Shown here piece by piece: positions 17,058-26,602 of a stretch of DNA of 64,000 nucleotides. Every line of letters begins with the position of its first letter. Positions within the stretch are counted from its first letter, which is position 1. Source of the stretch: Streptomyces sp. NBC_01481 (GTDB taxonomy: Bacteria; Actinomycetota; Actinomycetes; Streptomycetales; Streptomycetaceae); contig NZ_JAPEPT010000003.1 of assembly GCF_026339995.1 (NCBI RefSeq), positions 310,001 through 374,000 on the forward strand, in the 5' to 3' direction. A program made the position numbers and the translations under genes. A model generated the notes under the pieces. The model worked only from the letters and a program-made list of their open reading frames with translations, did not search any database and had not been told where the DNA came from.

Positions 17058-17873
17058 CTACCGCGACGCGCTGGACGCCGGGCGGCTCGTGACGGTGAAC
17101 AGGGCGCCGTCGGGATCGCGCAGCGTCGCCTCCACCCCGTAGGGGGCCGGGCCCTGCCCGAGGACCGAGCCGCCGTGGAGCAGCGCGGCCTCGACCGTGG
17201 CCTGCACATCGCCCACGGGGAAGTGGACGTGCCAGCGAGGCTGGAACAGCGGGTCGGGTGTCGTGCCGACCGCGCCCGAACTGAGCCGGGCGAGCACCTG
17301 ACCGTGCTGGTGCAGGACCACCTCGCCCTCCTGGTAGTCGACCTGGCAGCAGCCGGAGCGCTCTGAGGCCCAGTCGAGGACCTCCCCGTAGAAGATCGCC
17401 GCCTCGAACGCGTCGCGCGTGCGCAGCCGCAGCCAGGCGGGCGCGTTCTTGCGCCAGGCCTGCCAGTTGGAGACCAGCTGCCCCTCCCAGATGCCGAACA
17501 CGGCGCCGTCCCGGTCCGCTGCCAGGGCGCCGCGGCCCACCGGGAAGCGCAGCGGGCCCACCGCGACGGTTGCGCTGCGCTCCCGGATCCGGGCCGCCGT
17601 CTCGTCCACGTCGGCGACGGCGAAATAGGGCGTCCATGTGACGGGGGCCCGCAGGGCGCGGCCGAGGGCGCCGATACCGGCGACGGGCGTGCCCTCGAAA
17701 TGTGCGATCCGGAATGCGGCACCGAGCCGGGCACGCCGGAAGGTCCAGCCGAGGACCGCACCGTAGAAGGACTGCGCGGCCTGAAGGTCGCGTGCCATCA
17801 GGCTGATCCAGCACGGTGCGCCGAAGACCTCATGGCTCGACGTCACGCCGGGGGCCGTGCTCGTTGTCTCCAT
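17058..17873 (-). CDS. Two-domain VOC (glyoxalase/bleomycin-resistance fold) protein
   Basis: A 271-residue protein with two tandem vicinal-oxygen-chelate domains: the first about residues 15-135 (CWISLMARDLQAAQSFYGAVLGW, RDGAVFGIWE), the second about 145-265 (AAIFYGEVLDWA, LRDPDGALFTV). Such proteins are dioxygenases, isomerases or ligand-binding resistance proteins; the substrate cannot be read here. ATG 17873 (METTSTAPG) is preferred over an upstream start of Arg-rich sequence. Divergent from the ECF sigma gene. Confidence 0.85.
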   Translation of the reverse strand: METTSTAPGVTSSHEVFGAPCWISLMARDLQAAQSFYGAVLGWTFRRARLGAAFRIAHFEGTPVAGIGALGRALRAPVTWTPYFAVADVDETAARIRERSATVAVGPLRFPVGRGALAADRDGAVFGIWEGQLVSNWQAWRKNAPAWLRLRTRDAFEAAIFYGEVLDWASERSGCCQVDYQEGEVVLHQHGQVLARLSSGAVGTTPDPLFQPRWHVHFPVGDVQATVEAALLHGGSVLGQGPAPYGVEATLRDPDGALFTVTSRPASSASR

Positions 17874-18019
17874 CACCCTCCATCCTCGCCCGCCGCGGGA
17901 GGGCTCGCGAGCCCTGCGGCGGCTCGAACGCATGTGACATTTCCGCGGGGCGCGGCGCAGTCATGTGTAGGGGGCATCAGTACGGGTGTGCCGTGACGCG
18001 GGGCGACGAAGAGGAACGA

Positions 18020-18682
18020 GTGGGCAAGGTGCGGGGCGGTCGCCGTGCGGAGATGTACGACGCGAAGCTCGGTGAGGACGTCGCGCGGGCACAGCAGGGG
18101 GACGAGGCGGCCTTCGCGGCCGCCTTCCGGCTTCTGCAGCCTCGCCTGCTCGGCTTTCTGCGCGGTCTGGTCGGGGACGACGCCGAGGACGTCGCGTCCG
18201 ACGCGTGGCTGGAGATCGCACGTGACCTGGGACGCTTCCGAGGAGACGGGGCAGGCTTCCGTGCCTGGACCGCGAGCATCGCGCGCAACCGTGCCATTGA
18301 CCATCTGCGTCGGCTCGGGAGCCGCCCGCGCGGCACGCTTCTCGAACAGGATCTGATGGAGCTGCCCGCGAGGCAGGACACGGCCTCGGAGGCCTTCGAA
18401 ACCATCTCCACCGCGCAGGCTCTCGCGCTGATCGCCACCCTGCCCCGAGGGCAGGCGGAAGCGGTCCTGCTGCAGACCGTCATCGGTCTCGACGGACCCA
18501 CGACGGCACGGGTGCTGGGCAAGCGGCCCGGCGCGGTACGCGCCGCCACGCACCGCGGTCTGAGACGTCTGGAGAAACATCTGGCGACGCTCGGGCGAAG
18601 CCGCGTGACAGATTCGGACTCCCGTGCGCTGGGAGAAAGAGATGACCGAGAACCGATCCAGAGGTGCCATGGACCCCGGTGA
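18020..18682 (+). CDS. ECF-type RNA polymerase sigma factor
   Basis: Extracytoplasmic-function sigma factor (220 aa). Region 2 spans about 25-95 (LLGFLRGLVGDDAEDVASDAWLE near 40-62, then FRAWTASIARNRAIDHLRR), and region 4 about 135-190 (ALIATLPRGQAEAVLLQ, then the helix-turn-helix VLGKRPGAVRAATHRGLRRL). Region 3 is absent, as in the ECF group. GTG 18020 is placed behind GAGGAA at 18011-18016; an in-frame GTG at 17993 is possible. It overlaps the next gene by 41 bases, the usual layout of an ECF factor with a cognate regulator. Confidence 0.9.
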   Translation: MGKVRGGRRAEMYDAKLGEDVARAQQGDEAAFAAAFRLLQPRLLGFLRGLVGDDAEDVASDAWLEIARDLGRFRGDGAGFRAWTASIARNRAIDHLRRLGSRPRGTLLEQDLMELPARQDTASEAFETISTAQALALIATLPRGQAEAVLLQTVIGLDGPTTARVLGKRPGAVRAATHRGLRRLEKHLATLGRSRVTDSDSRALGERDDREPIQRCHGPR

Positions 18683-19409
18683 CGAGCCGCGCACGCCGAC
18701 GTGGAATCCGACGTGGACTCCGATGCGGGCAGCGGCGCCGACTGTGACGGCGGCTGTGACGCTCGACGATCTGCTTGCTGCGGCTGCGCGCACGGCGCCC
18801 GCGGCACCGCAGGCAGAGCAGCGCGCCGTCGCCGCCTTCCGGGCGGCACGAGACGCGGCGATGCCCGCCGTGGCCACCCGGCGCAGGGACGACTGGCGGC
18901 CCGCGCCGCCGCGGGCCGGGGCCCGCTGGATCAAGGTGGGCCTGGGCGGCTTCGTGGCCGCGCTGACGCTGGGCGGCGTGGCGATGGCGGCGGGCGCGAT
19001 CCCGGCACCGTTCGGGGACGCGCCGGGCGGGCCCGGGCCGGTGCCGAGCGCTTCGCCCTCGCGGGGCGGGGGGACCACGGCCCCGCCGCGCCCCTTTGTC
19101 CCCGTCCCCCCGAAGGTCGGACCGACCGGACCCACGGGCGACGAGCGACCTCCGACCGCCAAGGACCAGCTGGCGCAGTGCCGTGCGTACGAGGCGCGGC
19201 AGGGACGCCCCGGGAGTCCGGACAGCCCGGCCTGGCAGCGACTGGAGGACGCCGCCGGCGGTCCCGACGCCGTCGCCGCGTACTGCGCGGACCTGTTGGC
19301 CGAGCCGCCTCTCCCGCAGCCGTCGAAGGAACGCCCGTCCAGGGACGCGAATGTCGACGAGTCCAGCGCGGCTCCCGGGCAGAAGCCCCTCACCTCCCGG
19401 ACCGACTGA
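18642..19409 (+). CDS. Single-pass membrane protein, putative partner of the ECF sigma factor
   Basis: A 255-residue protein with a cytoplasmic N-terminal part of about 95 residues, one transmembrane helix at about 97-117 (VGLGGFVAALTLGGVAMAA) and a Pro/Gly/Ser-rich extracellular part ending in a CRAYE...AAYCADLL segment with two cysteines. Position and topology suit an anti-sigma factor, but no zinc-binding HxxxCxxC motif is present, so this is inference. ATG 18642 sits behind GGGAGAAAGAG and lies inside the 3' end of the sigma gene. Confidence 0.75.
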   Translation: MTENRSRGAMDPGDEPRTPTWNPTWTPMRAAAPTVTAAVTLDDLLAAAARTAPAAPQAEQRAVAAFRAARDAAMPAVATRRRDDWRPAPPRAGARWIKVGLGGFVAALTLGGVAMAAGAIPAPFGDAPGGPGPVPSASPSRGGGTTAPPRPFVPVPPKVGPTGPTGDERPPTAKDQLAQCRAYEARQGRPGSPDSPAWQRLEDAAGGPDAVAAYCADLLAEPPLPQPSKERPSRDANVDESSAAPGQKPLTSRTD

Positions 19410-19427
19410 CCGGGGGACCACACGAAA

Positions 19428-19460
19428 CGGCCGGGGCCCCAACTCGTGGGACCCCGGCCG
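19428..19460. terminator. Bidirectional terminator
   Basis: A 13-bp stem (19428-19440 with 19448-19460, one mismatch) around the 7-base loop AACTCGT. It lies between the convergent sigma-partner gene and the amidase gene and should stop both transcripts. Confidence 0.8.
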
Positions 19461-19482
19461 CAGTTCGTCGGCGGCAGCCGGA

Positions 19483-22176
19483 CTACGGCGTCAGCACGAT
19501 GCCGATGCGGGCGCCGCTGGGCGCCCCCAGAGCCGTCGTGCCGTAGTACACGGCGGAGCCGGTGACGATCCCGCTCGTGCTGCTGTTGTCGAGCTGGAGG
19601 ATCGTGCCGTTGTTCGCGTCCTCACCGTCGGCTCCGACGGCGAGATCCGCCCGGCCGTAGCCCGACAGGTCGGTGAGCGAGACGGCTGAGCCCAGGCGGT
19701 CGTTGAGCTCGGTGAAGCCGGGCACCCCGGTGGTGTCCTGGTGGTACGCGACCGAGCCGGTGGCCGTCGGTCCGGTGGAGGAGCCGCGCAGCAGGATGAC
19801 CTGGCCCGCGTTGCCCTGCGAGACACCGTCGCGGGTGAGGTCCTCGCCCGGCAGGCCGGTGAGGATGTCGTCGTAGCCGTCGAGATTGACATCGCCGACG
19901 GAGACGGACGCACCCATGTCGTCACCGCTCTCGCCGGTGTCCGGGACGCCGGTGGTGTTCTGCCCGAAGGTCTTGCGGCCGGTCGAGGTCAGCCCGGTTG
20001 ACGAGCCGAAGACCGCGGTGACCGCACCGCCGGTGAGGGCGTGGCCCGACTCCGTGGTGATCGGCTGGCCGACGGCGAGGTCGGTGTAGCCGTCGCCGTT
20101 CAGGTCGCCAGCGGCGAGCGAACGGCCGCCGCGCGCGTCCAGGATGCCGACGCGGACCAGGCCGGTCGCGGAGCCCTTGAGCCACAGCAGTCGCGAAACC
20201 CCGCTCGGGTCACGGAAGTTGATCGCGGCGTCGGCGTAGCCGTCCTTGTTGAAGTCGCCGGTGACCGCTGCGGCGTAGGAGACGGCGGCGGTGTACGCGG
20301 TCGTGTTGAGGAAGCCGGCCTTGGTGGGGAGGGCGGACTTGTCCTCGAACACCCACCAGCGGCCCGGCTTGCCCGGGGCGATGGAGAGAATGTCCGCCTT
20401 GCCGTCCGCGTTGAAGTCGCCGACGGTGACGGAGGAGCCGAGCTTCTCGCCGGTCAGCCGGTAGGCGGCCGAGGTCAGGTACTGCTTCCCGCTGCCCAGC
20501 CCCGGGCCGTATGCGACGGTGACCGAGCCGGTGTCGCCGTGGCCGGAGTCGTCGTCCTCGCCGAGCGCGCCGATGGCGAGGTCGGCGTAGCCGTCGCCGT
20601 TGACGTCGCCGTACGCCGACGAGGAGCCGAAGCTGTCGCTGGTCTCGTTCTCGCCGGGGATGCCGGGGGAGGCCTGGGTGAGGGTGCGCCGGGTGGCGGA
20701 GACCGGGCCGCTCGTGCCGCCGGGCAGGACGGTCACCGCGCCGCCGTTGGCCGCGATCTTCGGCAGGCCGACGGCCAGGTCCTTGATGCCGTTCCGGTCG
20801 AAGTCGGAGGTGGGAATCGCGGAGTTGCGCCCGGCGCCCGCGGCGAAGTCACGGATCGAGGAGAGCTTGGCGTACAGGTTCTTGCCCGGGCAGGCGGTGG
20901 CGAAGGCGTCGCGGTGGCCGGAGATCACGTTCATCGTGGCCTGCTGGCCAAGGGTCCACTTGCCGGTGTTGCCCATGGAGGTCAGCGTGACGGTGCCCTT
21001 GGGGTTGCCGCCGTACTGGCCGAGCTTCCAGGCGGCGATACGGGCGGCCGACTGCATGGCGGCCGTGGTCGGCCGTCCGGCCGGCTTGCCGGTGGCGGCG
21101 TCGCCCTCGAAGTCACCGAGCAGCGCGATGCCGGTGGAGTAGCTGTTGAAGCCGTAGGTGTGCGCGCCCTTGACCGGCAGGTCGACGCCGCCGGCCCGGC
21201 CCTCGAAGATCTGGCCGCACTTGTCGACCAGGAAGTTGTAGCCCAGGTCGTTCCAGCCCTCGGACTGGATGTGGTACGTCATGATGCCGCGGACCAGGGC
21301 GGCCGATTCGGCGCAGCTGTAGTTGTTCGAGCCGACGGTGTGGTGGATGAAGACCGCCTGCACCTTGTCGATGTACTCGGCGGGGTCGTCGACCAGCGAC
21401 TCGTCGGCGCCCCAGTGGGCCCGGTCGACGATCGGCGGCCGCTTCACCGTGGACGGCGGCGCGGTCGGTTTGGTGGGCGTCGGACTCGGGGACGAGTTCG
21501 GGGACGCGGTGTCGGCCGGCGAGTCCGTCGGGGTCGGCGTGGCCGGGTCCGTGGGCGTCGCGGTGTCCGTCGGTACGGCGCTGTCGGACGGCGATGCCGG
21601 ATCCGTCGGGGCGGCCGGATCGCTCGGGGAGCCGGAGGGGGTCTCGTCCACCACGAAGGCGGAGTTGTCCATGTCCGTGTCCGTGCCGGCCGGGTTCTCG
21701 GCCTCGGCCTTGCTCACACCGGGGTCGACCATGTGCAGCTTCAGGTCCTTGGGCAGTGCCTTGCCCGAGCCGACGCGCACCTGCACGGCGGTGGAAGGCC
21801 CGACCCACAGTGGCTCGGACGCGCCGTGGTCGGTGCCCTCGGCACCGTCCGGCCGGTGTGCTTCCAGGTCCACCGCCTGCCAGCCGGACCACTTGCCGTC
21901 CTCGGCGCTGCGCGTACGCACCTCTGCCGTGCCGTCGACCTTGGCCGTGGAGCTGTCCCAGCCGATTCCGACGACGGAGAACGGCTCGGTGTCGGTGGCC
22001 GGCAGCTCCCGGGCCTTGGCTCCGCCCTTGGTGAGCCCCAGTGTGCGGAGCTTGGCCGGCCGCTCCTGCTGATGCGGATTCTTGGGCGAGTCGGACGGGT
22101 TGGCCGTGGCGATCGTGACCACCCCCGCCCCGCCGAGGACAACCGCGCCCAGGGTCAGCCAAGCTCGGCGCTTCAT
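19483..22176 (-). CDS. Secreted PGRP/N-acetylmuramoyl-L-alanine amidase with FG-GAP repeats
   Basis: An 897-residue exported cell-wall hydrolase. Residues 1-30 form a signal peptide (KRRAW then a hydrophobic core ending ATA). A Pro/Thr/Ser/Asp-rich linker lies around 185-265. A PGRP/amidase_2 domain at about 275-450 shows HWGADES, FIHHTVG (zinc His), YHIQSEGWNDLGYNFLVD and GHRDAF. The C-terminal half has seven FG-GAP/integrin-like calcium-loop repeats (for example DFDRNGIKDLAVG, DVNGDGYADLAIG, DLNGDGYTDLAVG), expected to fold as a beta-propeller. It cuts the peptide from muramic acid. ATG 22176 starts the signal peptide. A Crp-like site lies 145 bases upstream. Confidence 0.92.
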   Translation of the reverse strand: MKRRAWLTLGAVVLGGAGVVTIATANPSDSPKNPHQQERPAKLRTLGLTKGGAKARELPATDTEPFSVVGIGWDSSTAKVDGTAEVRTRSAEDGKWSGWQAVDLEAHRPDGAEGTDHGASEPLWVGPSTAVQVRVGSGKALPKDLKLHMVDPGVSKAEAENPAGTDTDMDNSAFVVDETPSGSPSDPAAPTDPASPSDSAVPTDTATPTDPATPTPTDSPADTASPNSSPSPTPTKPTAPPSTVKRPPIVDRAHWGADESLVDDPAEYIDKVQAVFIHHTVGSNNYSCAESAALVRGIMTYHIQSEGWNDLGYNFLVDKCGQIFEGRAGGVDLPVKGAHTYGFNSYSTGIALLGDFEGDAATGKPAGRPTTAAMQSAARIAAWKLGQYGGNPKGTVTLTSMGNTGKWTLGQQATMNVISGHRDAFATACPGKNLYAKLSSIRDFAAGAGRNSAIPTSDFDRNGIKDLAVGLPKIAANGGAVTVLPGGTSGPVSATRRTLTQASPGIPGENETSDSFGSSSAYGDVNGDGYADLAIGALGEDDDSGHGDTGSVTVAYGPGLGSGKQYLTSAAYRLTGEKLGSSVTVGDFNADGKADILSIAPGKPGRWWVFEDKSALPTKAGFLNTTAYTAAVSYAAAVTGDFNKDGYADAAINFRDPSGVSRLLWLKGSATGLVRVGILDARGGRSLAAGDLNGDGYTDLAVGQPITTESGHALTGGAVTAVFGSSTGLTSTGRKTFGQNTTGVPDTGESGDDMGASVSVGDVNLDGYDDILTGLPGEDLTRDGVSQGNAGQVILLRGSSTGPTATGSVAYHQDTTGVPGFTELNDRLGSAVSLTDLSGYGRADLAVGADGEDANNGTILQLDNSSTSGIVTGSAVYYGTTALGAPSGARIGIVLTP

Positions 22177-22546
22177 GCTCAGGGGTTTGTACGCGTGCGA
22201 CCTACGCGGGCTCAAGTGCCCCACCTCTCCGATACGTTCACTTGAGGCGCACCCGTCACTTGGGCGGCCTGGACTACCCAGCGCACCGGGCCGTCAAAAC
22301 ATCACGGCTCCGGGCCGGCATGTGATGCGGATCACTGATCAAGGGGTAGTGGGGCGTCGGGCGGGACGGGCGGGCCTGGTCCGCATCTGACGAAACCGTG
22401 ATGCCGACCCTTCCCGGCGGCGGGGCGCAGGCCCCCCGCGTAGCATCGGAAACATCGACGACATCCTCGGCCGGTCTGCGGCTCGACGTCTCCTGATCGT
22501 TCTTTGAATCGCTCTCCGACCTGCGATGACGAAGGAGCGAGATGCG
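22177..22546. other. Divergent intergenic region
   Basis: 370 bases between the divergent amidase and methyltransferase genes. Apart from the Crp-like site at 22321-22336 and the ribosome binding site GAAGGAG at 22531-22537, nothing was recognised. It must hold promoters for both genes. Confidence 0.5.
22321..22336. promoter_or_regulatory. Crp-like operator
   Basis: TGTGATGCGGATCACT matches nine of ten fixed positions of the classical TGTGA-N6-TCACA Crp box and is symmetric (GTGAT/ATCAC). It lies in the region shared by the amidase and methyltransferase genes. Confidence 0.5.
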
Positions 22547-23617
22547 ATGACCACGCAGGCGATGGACCCCGCGAAGCAGGAAGAGTTCGCCGGCCGTGCG
22601 GTGCAGATATTCAGCGACTCCTGTCTGGGCTTTCTGTGCAGCCTCGGGCACCGGACCGGACTGTTCGACACCATGGCGGGGCTGCCCCCGTCGACCACTG
22701 AGCAGATCGCCCGGGCCGCCGGCCTGAACGAGCGCTATGTGCGGGAGTGGCTCGGCGGGATGACCGTGGGCGGCATCATCGAGTACACCGCCAAGGACGG
22801 CGCCTACCGGCTGCCGCCCGAGCACGCGGCCTCACTGGTCCGTGCCTCGGGCCCCGACAACATGGGCTCCTTCATGCAGTACTTGGCGCTTTTTGGCACC
22901 GTCGAGGACCAGGTGCTCGAGGCGTTCGAGCGGGGCGGCGGCGTGCCCTACTCCGCGTATCCCCGCTTCCAGGAACTCCAGGCCGAGGAGACGGCGAGGG
23001 TGTACGACCGCGACCTGGTCGATGTCGTCGTCCCGCTGGTGTCCGGCCTCCCGGAACGGCTGCGAGAGGGAATCGACGCCCTCGACATCGGCACCGGACA
23101 GGGACGCGCGGTCAATCTCCTGGCCAAGGCCTTCCCGGCGAGCCGCTTCCGTGGCGTGGACATCTCGGAGACGGGTATCGCCGCGGCCCGCCGCGAGGCC
23201 GAGGAGATGGGCCTGGAGAACGCTCGCTTCGATGTGGCGGACACGGCCGAGCTGACCGGCGAGTACGACCTGATCACCGCCTTCGACGTGATCCACGACC
23301 TGGCCCGCCCGGCCCGCACGCTGTCCGCCGTGGCCGGCGCGCTGCGGGACGACGGGGTGTTCCTGATGGTGGACGTGGACGCCTCCAGCAAGCTGGAGGA
23401 GAACGTCGACCATCCCCTGGGCCCCGTGCTGTACGCCTTCTCCGTCTTCTACTGCATGACCGTGTCCCTCGCCGAGGGCGGCGCCGGACTGGGCACGGTA
23501 TGGGGTACGCAGACGGCTCGGCGCATGCTCGCCGAGGCCGGATTCGACGATGTCGAGGTACGCGGGGTGGAGGGCGACATCCTCAACGCGTACTACGTCG
23601 CACGCAAGCGGCACTGA
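22547..23617 (+). CDS. SAM-dependent methyltransferase with N-terminal winged-helix domain
   Basis: A 356-residue methyltransferase of the Rv2258c-like type. Residues about 10-85 form a winged-helix dimerisation domain (TTEQIARAAGLNERYVREWL). The catalytic domain has motif I LDIGTGQGRAVNLLAKAFP, then GVDISETGIAAAR and TAFDVIHDL. ATG 22547 is chosen because GAAGGAG lies 10 bases upstream; an ATG at 22526 would precede that site. Substrate unknown; possibly a small secondary metabolite. Confidence 0.85.
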   Translation: MTTQAMDPAKQEEFAGRAVQIFSDSCLGFLCSLGHRTGLFDTMAGLPPSTTEQIARAAGLNERYVREWLGGMTVGGIIEYTAKDGAYRLPPEHAASLVRASGPDNMGSFMQYLALFGTVEDQVLEAFERGGGVPYSAYPRFQELQAEETARVYDRDLVDVVVPLVSGLPERLREGIDALDIGTGQGRAVNLLAKAFPASRFRGVDISETGIAAARREAEEMGLENARFDVADTAELTGEYDLITAFDVIHDLARPARTLSAVAGALRDDGVFLMVDVDASSKLEENVDHPLGPVLYAFSVFYCMTVSLAEGGAGLGTVWGTQTARRMLAEAGFDDVEVRGVEGDILNAYYVARKRH

Positions 23618-23748
23618 CCTCACCTGGGGACTGCGTCCCACCACCCCCGGGCGGTGGCTCGGTGCCATGCTGGAGGCAGCACTGGAAGGAGCCATGCGGG
23701 CGCCGGTCATGCGCCGAGATCCCGGCCTCTCATGGGTGAGGTAGCGCG

Positions 23749-25911
23749 ATGGACACCTCCGACGGCAGCGCCGGGAATGATCCCCTGGCCGCATCGTTCA
23801 ATGACCTGGGCACCGAGAGCGGCACGGGGCAGGGATGGGAGATGGACCGGTCGCTCGTGGGTCAGTTTCTCGCCCGTTCACCGGTGGGCATGGCCGTGAT
23901 GAGCCCGGAACTGCGCTACATCTGGATCAACGACGCCCTGGAACGCCTCGGTGGCGTCCCCCGGGAGGAACGGCTGGGGAAGCGGCTCGGCGACGTACTG
24001 CCCAAACTGGACGCCGAGGCGATCGAGGCGACCATGCGCAGGGTCCTGGAGACGGGGAAGCCCGCGGTCGACATCGAGTACCGGGGCCGCACCCAGGCCG
24101 ATCCGGAGCGCGAGCACGCCTACTCGACCTCCTTCTTCCGGCTCGACGACACGCTGGGCAGGGTGCGGGGCGTCTGCTACATGGTCATCGACGTCACCGA
24201 CCGCTGGCGTGCCGGGTCGCGGCTCGCCCTGCTGAACGAGGTCGGCGCGCGGACCGGCAAGAGCCTGAACCTCATGCACATCGCGCAGGCGCTGGCGGAG
24301 TCCTGCGTCCCCCACCTCGCCGACTTCGTCGCCGTGGATCTGCTGGACCCGGTGCTGCTCGGTGAAGCCCCCCGCCCCGGACCTCTGGCCAGTACGCAGC
24401 AACTGCGCCGCGCGGGTCTGTGCTCCGCCATCTCGGACCTGCGGGAGCCGATCGCGGAGACCGGGCAGAGCGTGGTCTTCCCGCCGTCATCACCGGGCGA
24501 GCGGTGCCTGCTTGACGGCTCGTCATACCTCCGCCCCGTCCTGGACGACGAGGCGGGTGGGTGGCTCGCCGCCGAGCCGCACCGTGCCGAGGACAACCAG
24601 GGCCTTGGCCGGTGTTCCCTGATGCTGGTCAGAGTCGGCGCCCGCGGCAACGCTCTGGGCGTCGCCACCTTCATCCGCCGCGAGAGCCGAGGCCCCTTCG
24701 AGCAGGCCGATCTCCTCCTCGCCGAGGATCTTGTCGCGCGAGCGGCCGTCAACATCGACAACGCCCGCCAGTTCACCCGGGAGCACAACACCGCGCTGGC
24801 TCTTCAGCGCTTTCTGCTGCCCCAGAGAGTGACGACGCAGAGCTCCCTGGAAGTGGAGTCGCGCTACCTTCCCGCGGAAGCCAGCGACGGGGTGGGCGGC
24901 GACTGGTTCGACGTGATCCGGCTGTCCGGGGCGCGGGTGGCCCTGGTCGTCGGTGACGTGGTCGGCCACGGGATCCGCGCCGCCGCCTCCATGGGCAGGC
25001 TGCGCACCGCCGTCCGTACGCTGGCCGACCTGGACCTTCCTCCGGAGGAGCTGCTGGCCCACCTGGACGACCAACTGCTCGGTCTCATCGGCGAGGACGT
25101 GGCGCACCACGAGAGTCCGGCCTCCGCCGTGCTCGGTGCCACCTGCCTGTACGCCGTCTACGACCCGGCCAGCCGCAGATGCAGCATGGCCCGTGCCGGG
25201 CACCCGCCTCCCGCGCTCGTCTCCCCGGACGGTTCGGTGGCCTTCCTCGACCTGCCGCCGGGACCGCCGCTGGGCCTGGGAGGTCTGCCGTTCGAGTCGG
25301 CCGATTTCGAGGTGGCGGAGGGGAGCGTCCTCGCCCTCTACACCAACGGGCTGATCGAGGCCCGCGAACGGGACGTGGAGGTCGGGATGTCCCGGCTGGG
25401 CACCGCTCTGGCCAGCCCCGGCATGCCCCTGGACGAATTGTGCGCGAGCGTCCTGACCCACATGCTCAACGGCCCTCCCGACGATGACGTCGCGCTTCTT
25501 CTCGCCCGTACGCACGCCCTCGGCAGCGATCAGGTGGCCTCCTGGGACCTGCCGTCCGATCCGGCGGTGGTGGCCGAAGCCCGTGCCCGGACCCTGCGCT
25601 GCCTCGACGCATGGGGGCTCGGCGAACTGGGCTACACGATGGAACTGATCGTGAGCGAGCTGGTCACCAACGCCATCCGCTACGCGTCGGGGCCCATCCG
25701 GCTGCGTCTGATCAGCCAGGACGTACTGATCTGCGAGGTCTTTGACACGAGCAACACCTCCCCGCGGCTGCGCCATGCGCGCACCACCGACGAGGGTGGC
25801 CGCGGGCTGTTCCTGGTGGCCCAGCTGGCCAAGCGCTGGGGCACCCGCTACACCGCCGAGGGAAAGATCATCTGGGCCGAGCACGACCCTTCCGAAGCTG
25901 CGGTGATGTAG
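23749..25911 (+). CDS. PAS-GAF-PP2C (SpoIIE)-HATPase signalling phosphatase
   Basis: A 720-residue cytosolic regulator. PAS domain at about 35-150 (SPVGMAVMSPELRYIWINDAL), GAF-like domain at about 155-345, PP2C/SpoIIE phosphatase at about 370-585 with metal-binding GGDWFDVI and VGDVVGHG, and an RsbW-type HATPase_c at about 600-720 with SELVTNAIRYA (N box) and GGRGLFLV. Phosphatase and anti-sigma kinase modules together suggest a partner-switching system acting on anti-sigma antagonists, tuned by a PAS ligand; no antagonist or sigma gene is adjacent. It stands alone with its own promoter space of about 130 bases. Confidence 0.92.
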   Translation: MDTSDGSAGNDPLAASFNDLGTESGTGQGWEMDRSLVGQFLARSPVGMAVMSPELRYIWINDALERLGGVPREERLGKRLGDVLPKLDAEAIEATMRRVLETGKPAVDIEYRGRTQADPEREHAYSTSFFRLDDTLGRVRGVCYMVIDVTDRWRAGSRLALLNEVGARTGKSLNLMHIAQALAESCVPHLADFVAVDLLDPVLLGEAPRPGPLASTQQLRRAGLCSAISDLREPIAETGQSVVFPPSSPGERCLLDGSSYLRPVLDDEAGGWLAAEPHRAEDNQGLGRCSLMLVRVGARGNALGVATFIRRESRGPFEQADLLLAEDLVARAAVNIDNARQFTREHNTALALQRFLLPQRVTTQSSLEVESRYLPAEASDGVGGDWFDVIRLSGARVALVVGDVVGHGIRAAASMGRLRTAVRTLADLDLPPEELLAHLDDQLLGLIGEDVAHHESPASAVLGATCLYAVYDPASRRCSMARAGHPPPALVSPDGSVAFLDLPPGPPLGLGGLPFESADFEVAEGSVLALYTNGLIEARERDVEVGMSRLGTALASPGMPLDELCASVLTHMLNGPPDDDVALLLARTHALGSDQVASWDLPSDPAVVAEARARTLRCLDAWGLGELGYTMELIVSELVTNAIRYASGPIRLRLISQDVLICEVFDTSNTSPRLRHARTTDEGGRGLFLVAQLAKRWGTRYTAEGKIIWAEHDPSEAAVM

Positions 25912-25917
25912 GCCCTG

Positions 25918-26589
25918 TCACGGCCTGGGCTGTCGCAGCGCCCGCAGGCCGTGGACGAGCAGGCGCAGGCCGAACTCGAACTGAGCCTCGAAGTCCGTGC
26001 CGGTCAGCACCGGCAACGTCGCGGCGAGATGCGGGAACCGCTCCGTCGTCACCGCCGCGCGCAGGGCGTCGGGGTCCGCGGGACCCGCGTCCCCGGGCTG
26101 GAGCGCGGCCTGCTCCTCCAGCGTGTGGCCGAGCGTGAAGTGCACGACGGCGAGCCCGCCGCGAGCCGCTTCCTCGTCACCGAAGCCCGCCTCGCGCAGG
26201 GTCCCGATCAGGGTTTCGGCGTACCCCAGGGTGCTCGGGCCGATGGAGTGCGTGCCGGCGTAGACGCGGGCTCCGTCGCGGTGCCGCAGCAGCGCGTCGC
26301 GCAGCGTACGGGCCAGAGCGGTCAGCCGCTCGCTCCAGTCGGCCTCGGCCGCTGATGCGGACGGGGAGGTGCCGGCCAGCATTCGCTCGGCCATCGCGGT
26401 GAGCAGGTCCTGCTTGGTCGCGAAGTAGCGGTACAGCGCACCGGCGCGGACGTCCATCGCGTCGGCGAGGCGTCGCATGGTCAGGGCGTCGAGACCGCTG
26501 TCGTCCAGCAGTTGCAGCGCCGTTTCGACGGTACGTGTCCGGTCGAGCCGGGCGGGCCGGCCTCTGGCGGGGGTTGACGGAGCACTCAT
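25918..26589 (-). CDS. TetR-family transcriptional regulator
   Basis: A 223-residue TetR repressor. The N-terminal helix-turn-helix (about 15-60) reads ALTMRRLADAMDVRAGALYRYF; the C-terminal part resembles the TetR_C ligand and dimer domain of tetracycline-repressor type. ATG 26589 (MSAPSTPARGR) is chosen; an upstream start would extend through the operator. It is divergent from the FAD monooxygenase, with two perfect palindromes between them, so it very probably represses both genes and responds to the monooxygenase substrate. Confidence 0.92.
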   Translation of the reverse strand: MSAPSTPARGRPARLDRTRTVETALQLLDDSGLDALTMRRLADAMDVRAGALYRYFATKQDLLTAMAERMLAGTSPSASAAEADWSERLTALARTLRDALLRHRDGARVYAGTHSIGPSTLGYAETLIGTLREAGFGDEEAARGGLAVVHFTLGHTLEEQAALQPGDAGPADPDALRAAVTTERFPHLAATLPVLTGTDFEAQFEFGLRLLVHGLRALRQPRP

Positions 26590-26602
26590 GGGCCTCACTA
26601 TA

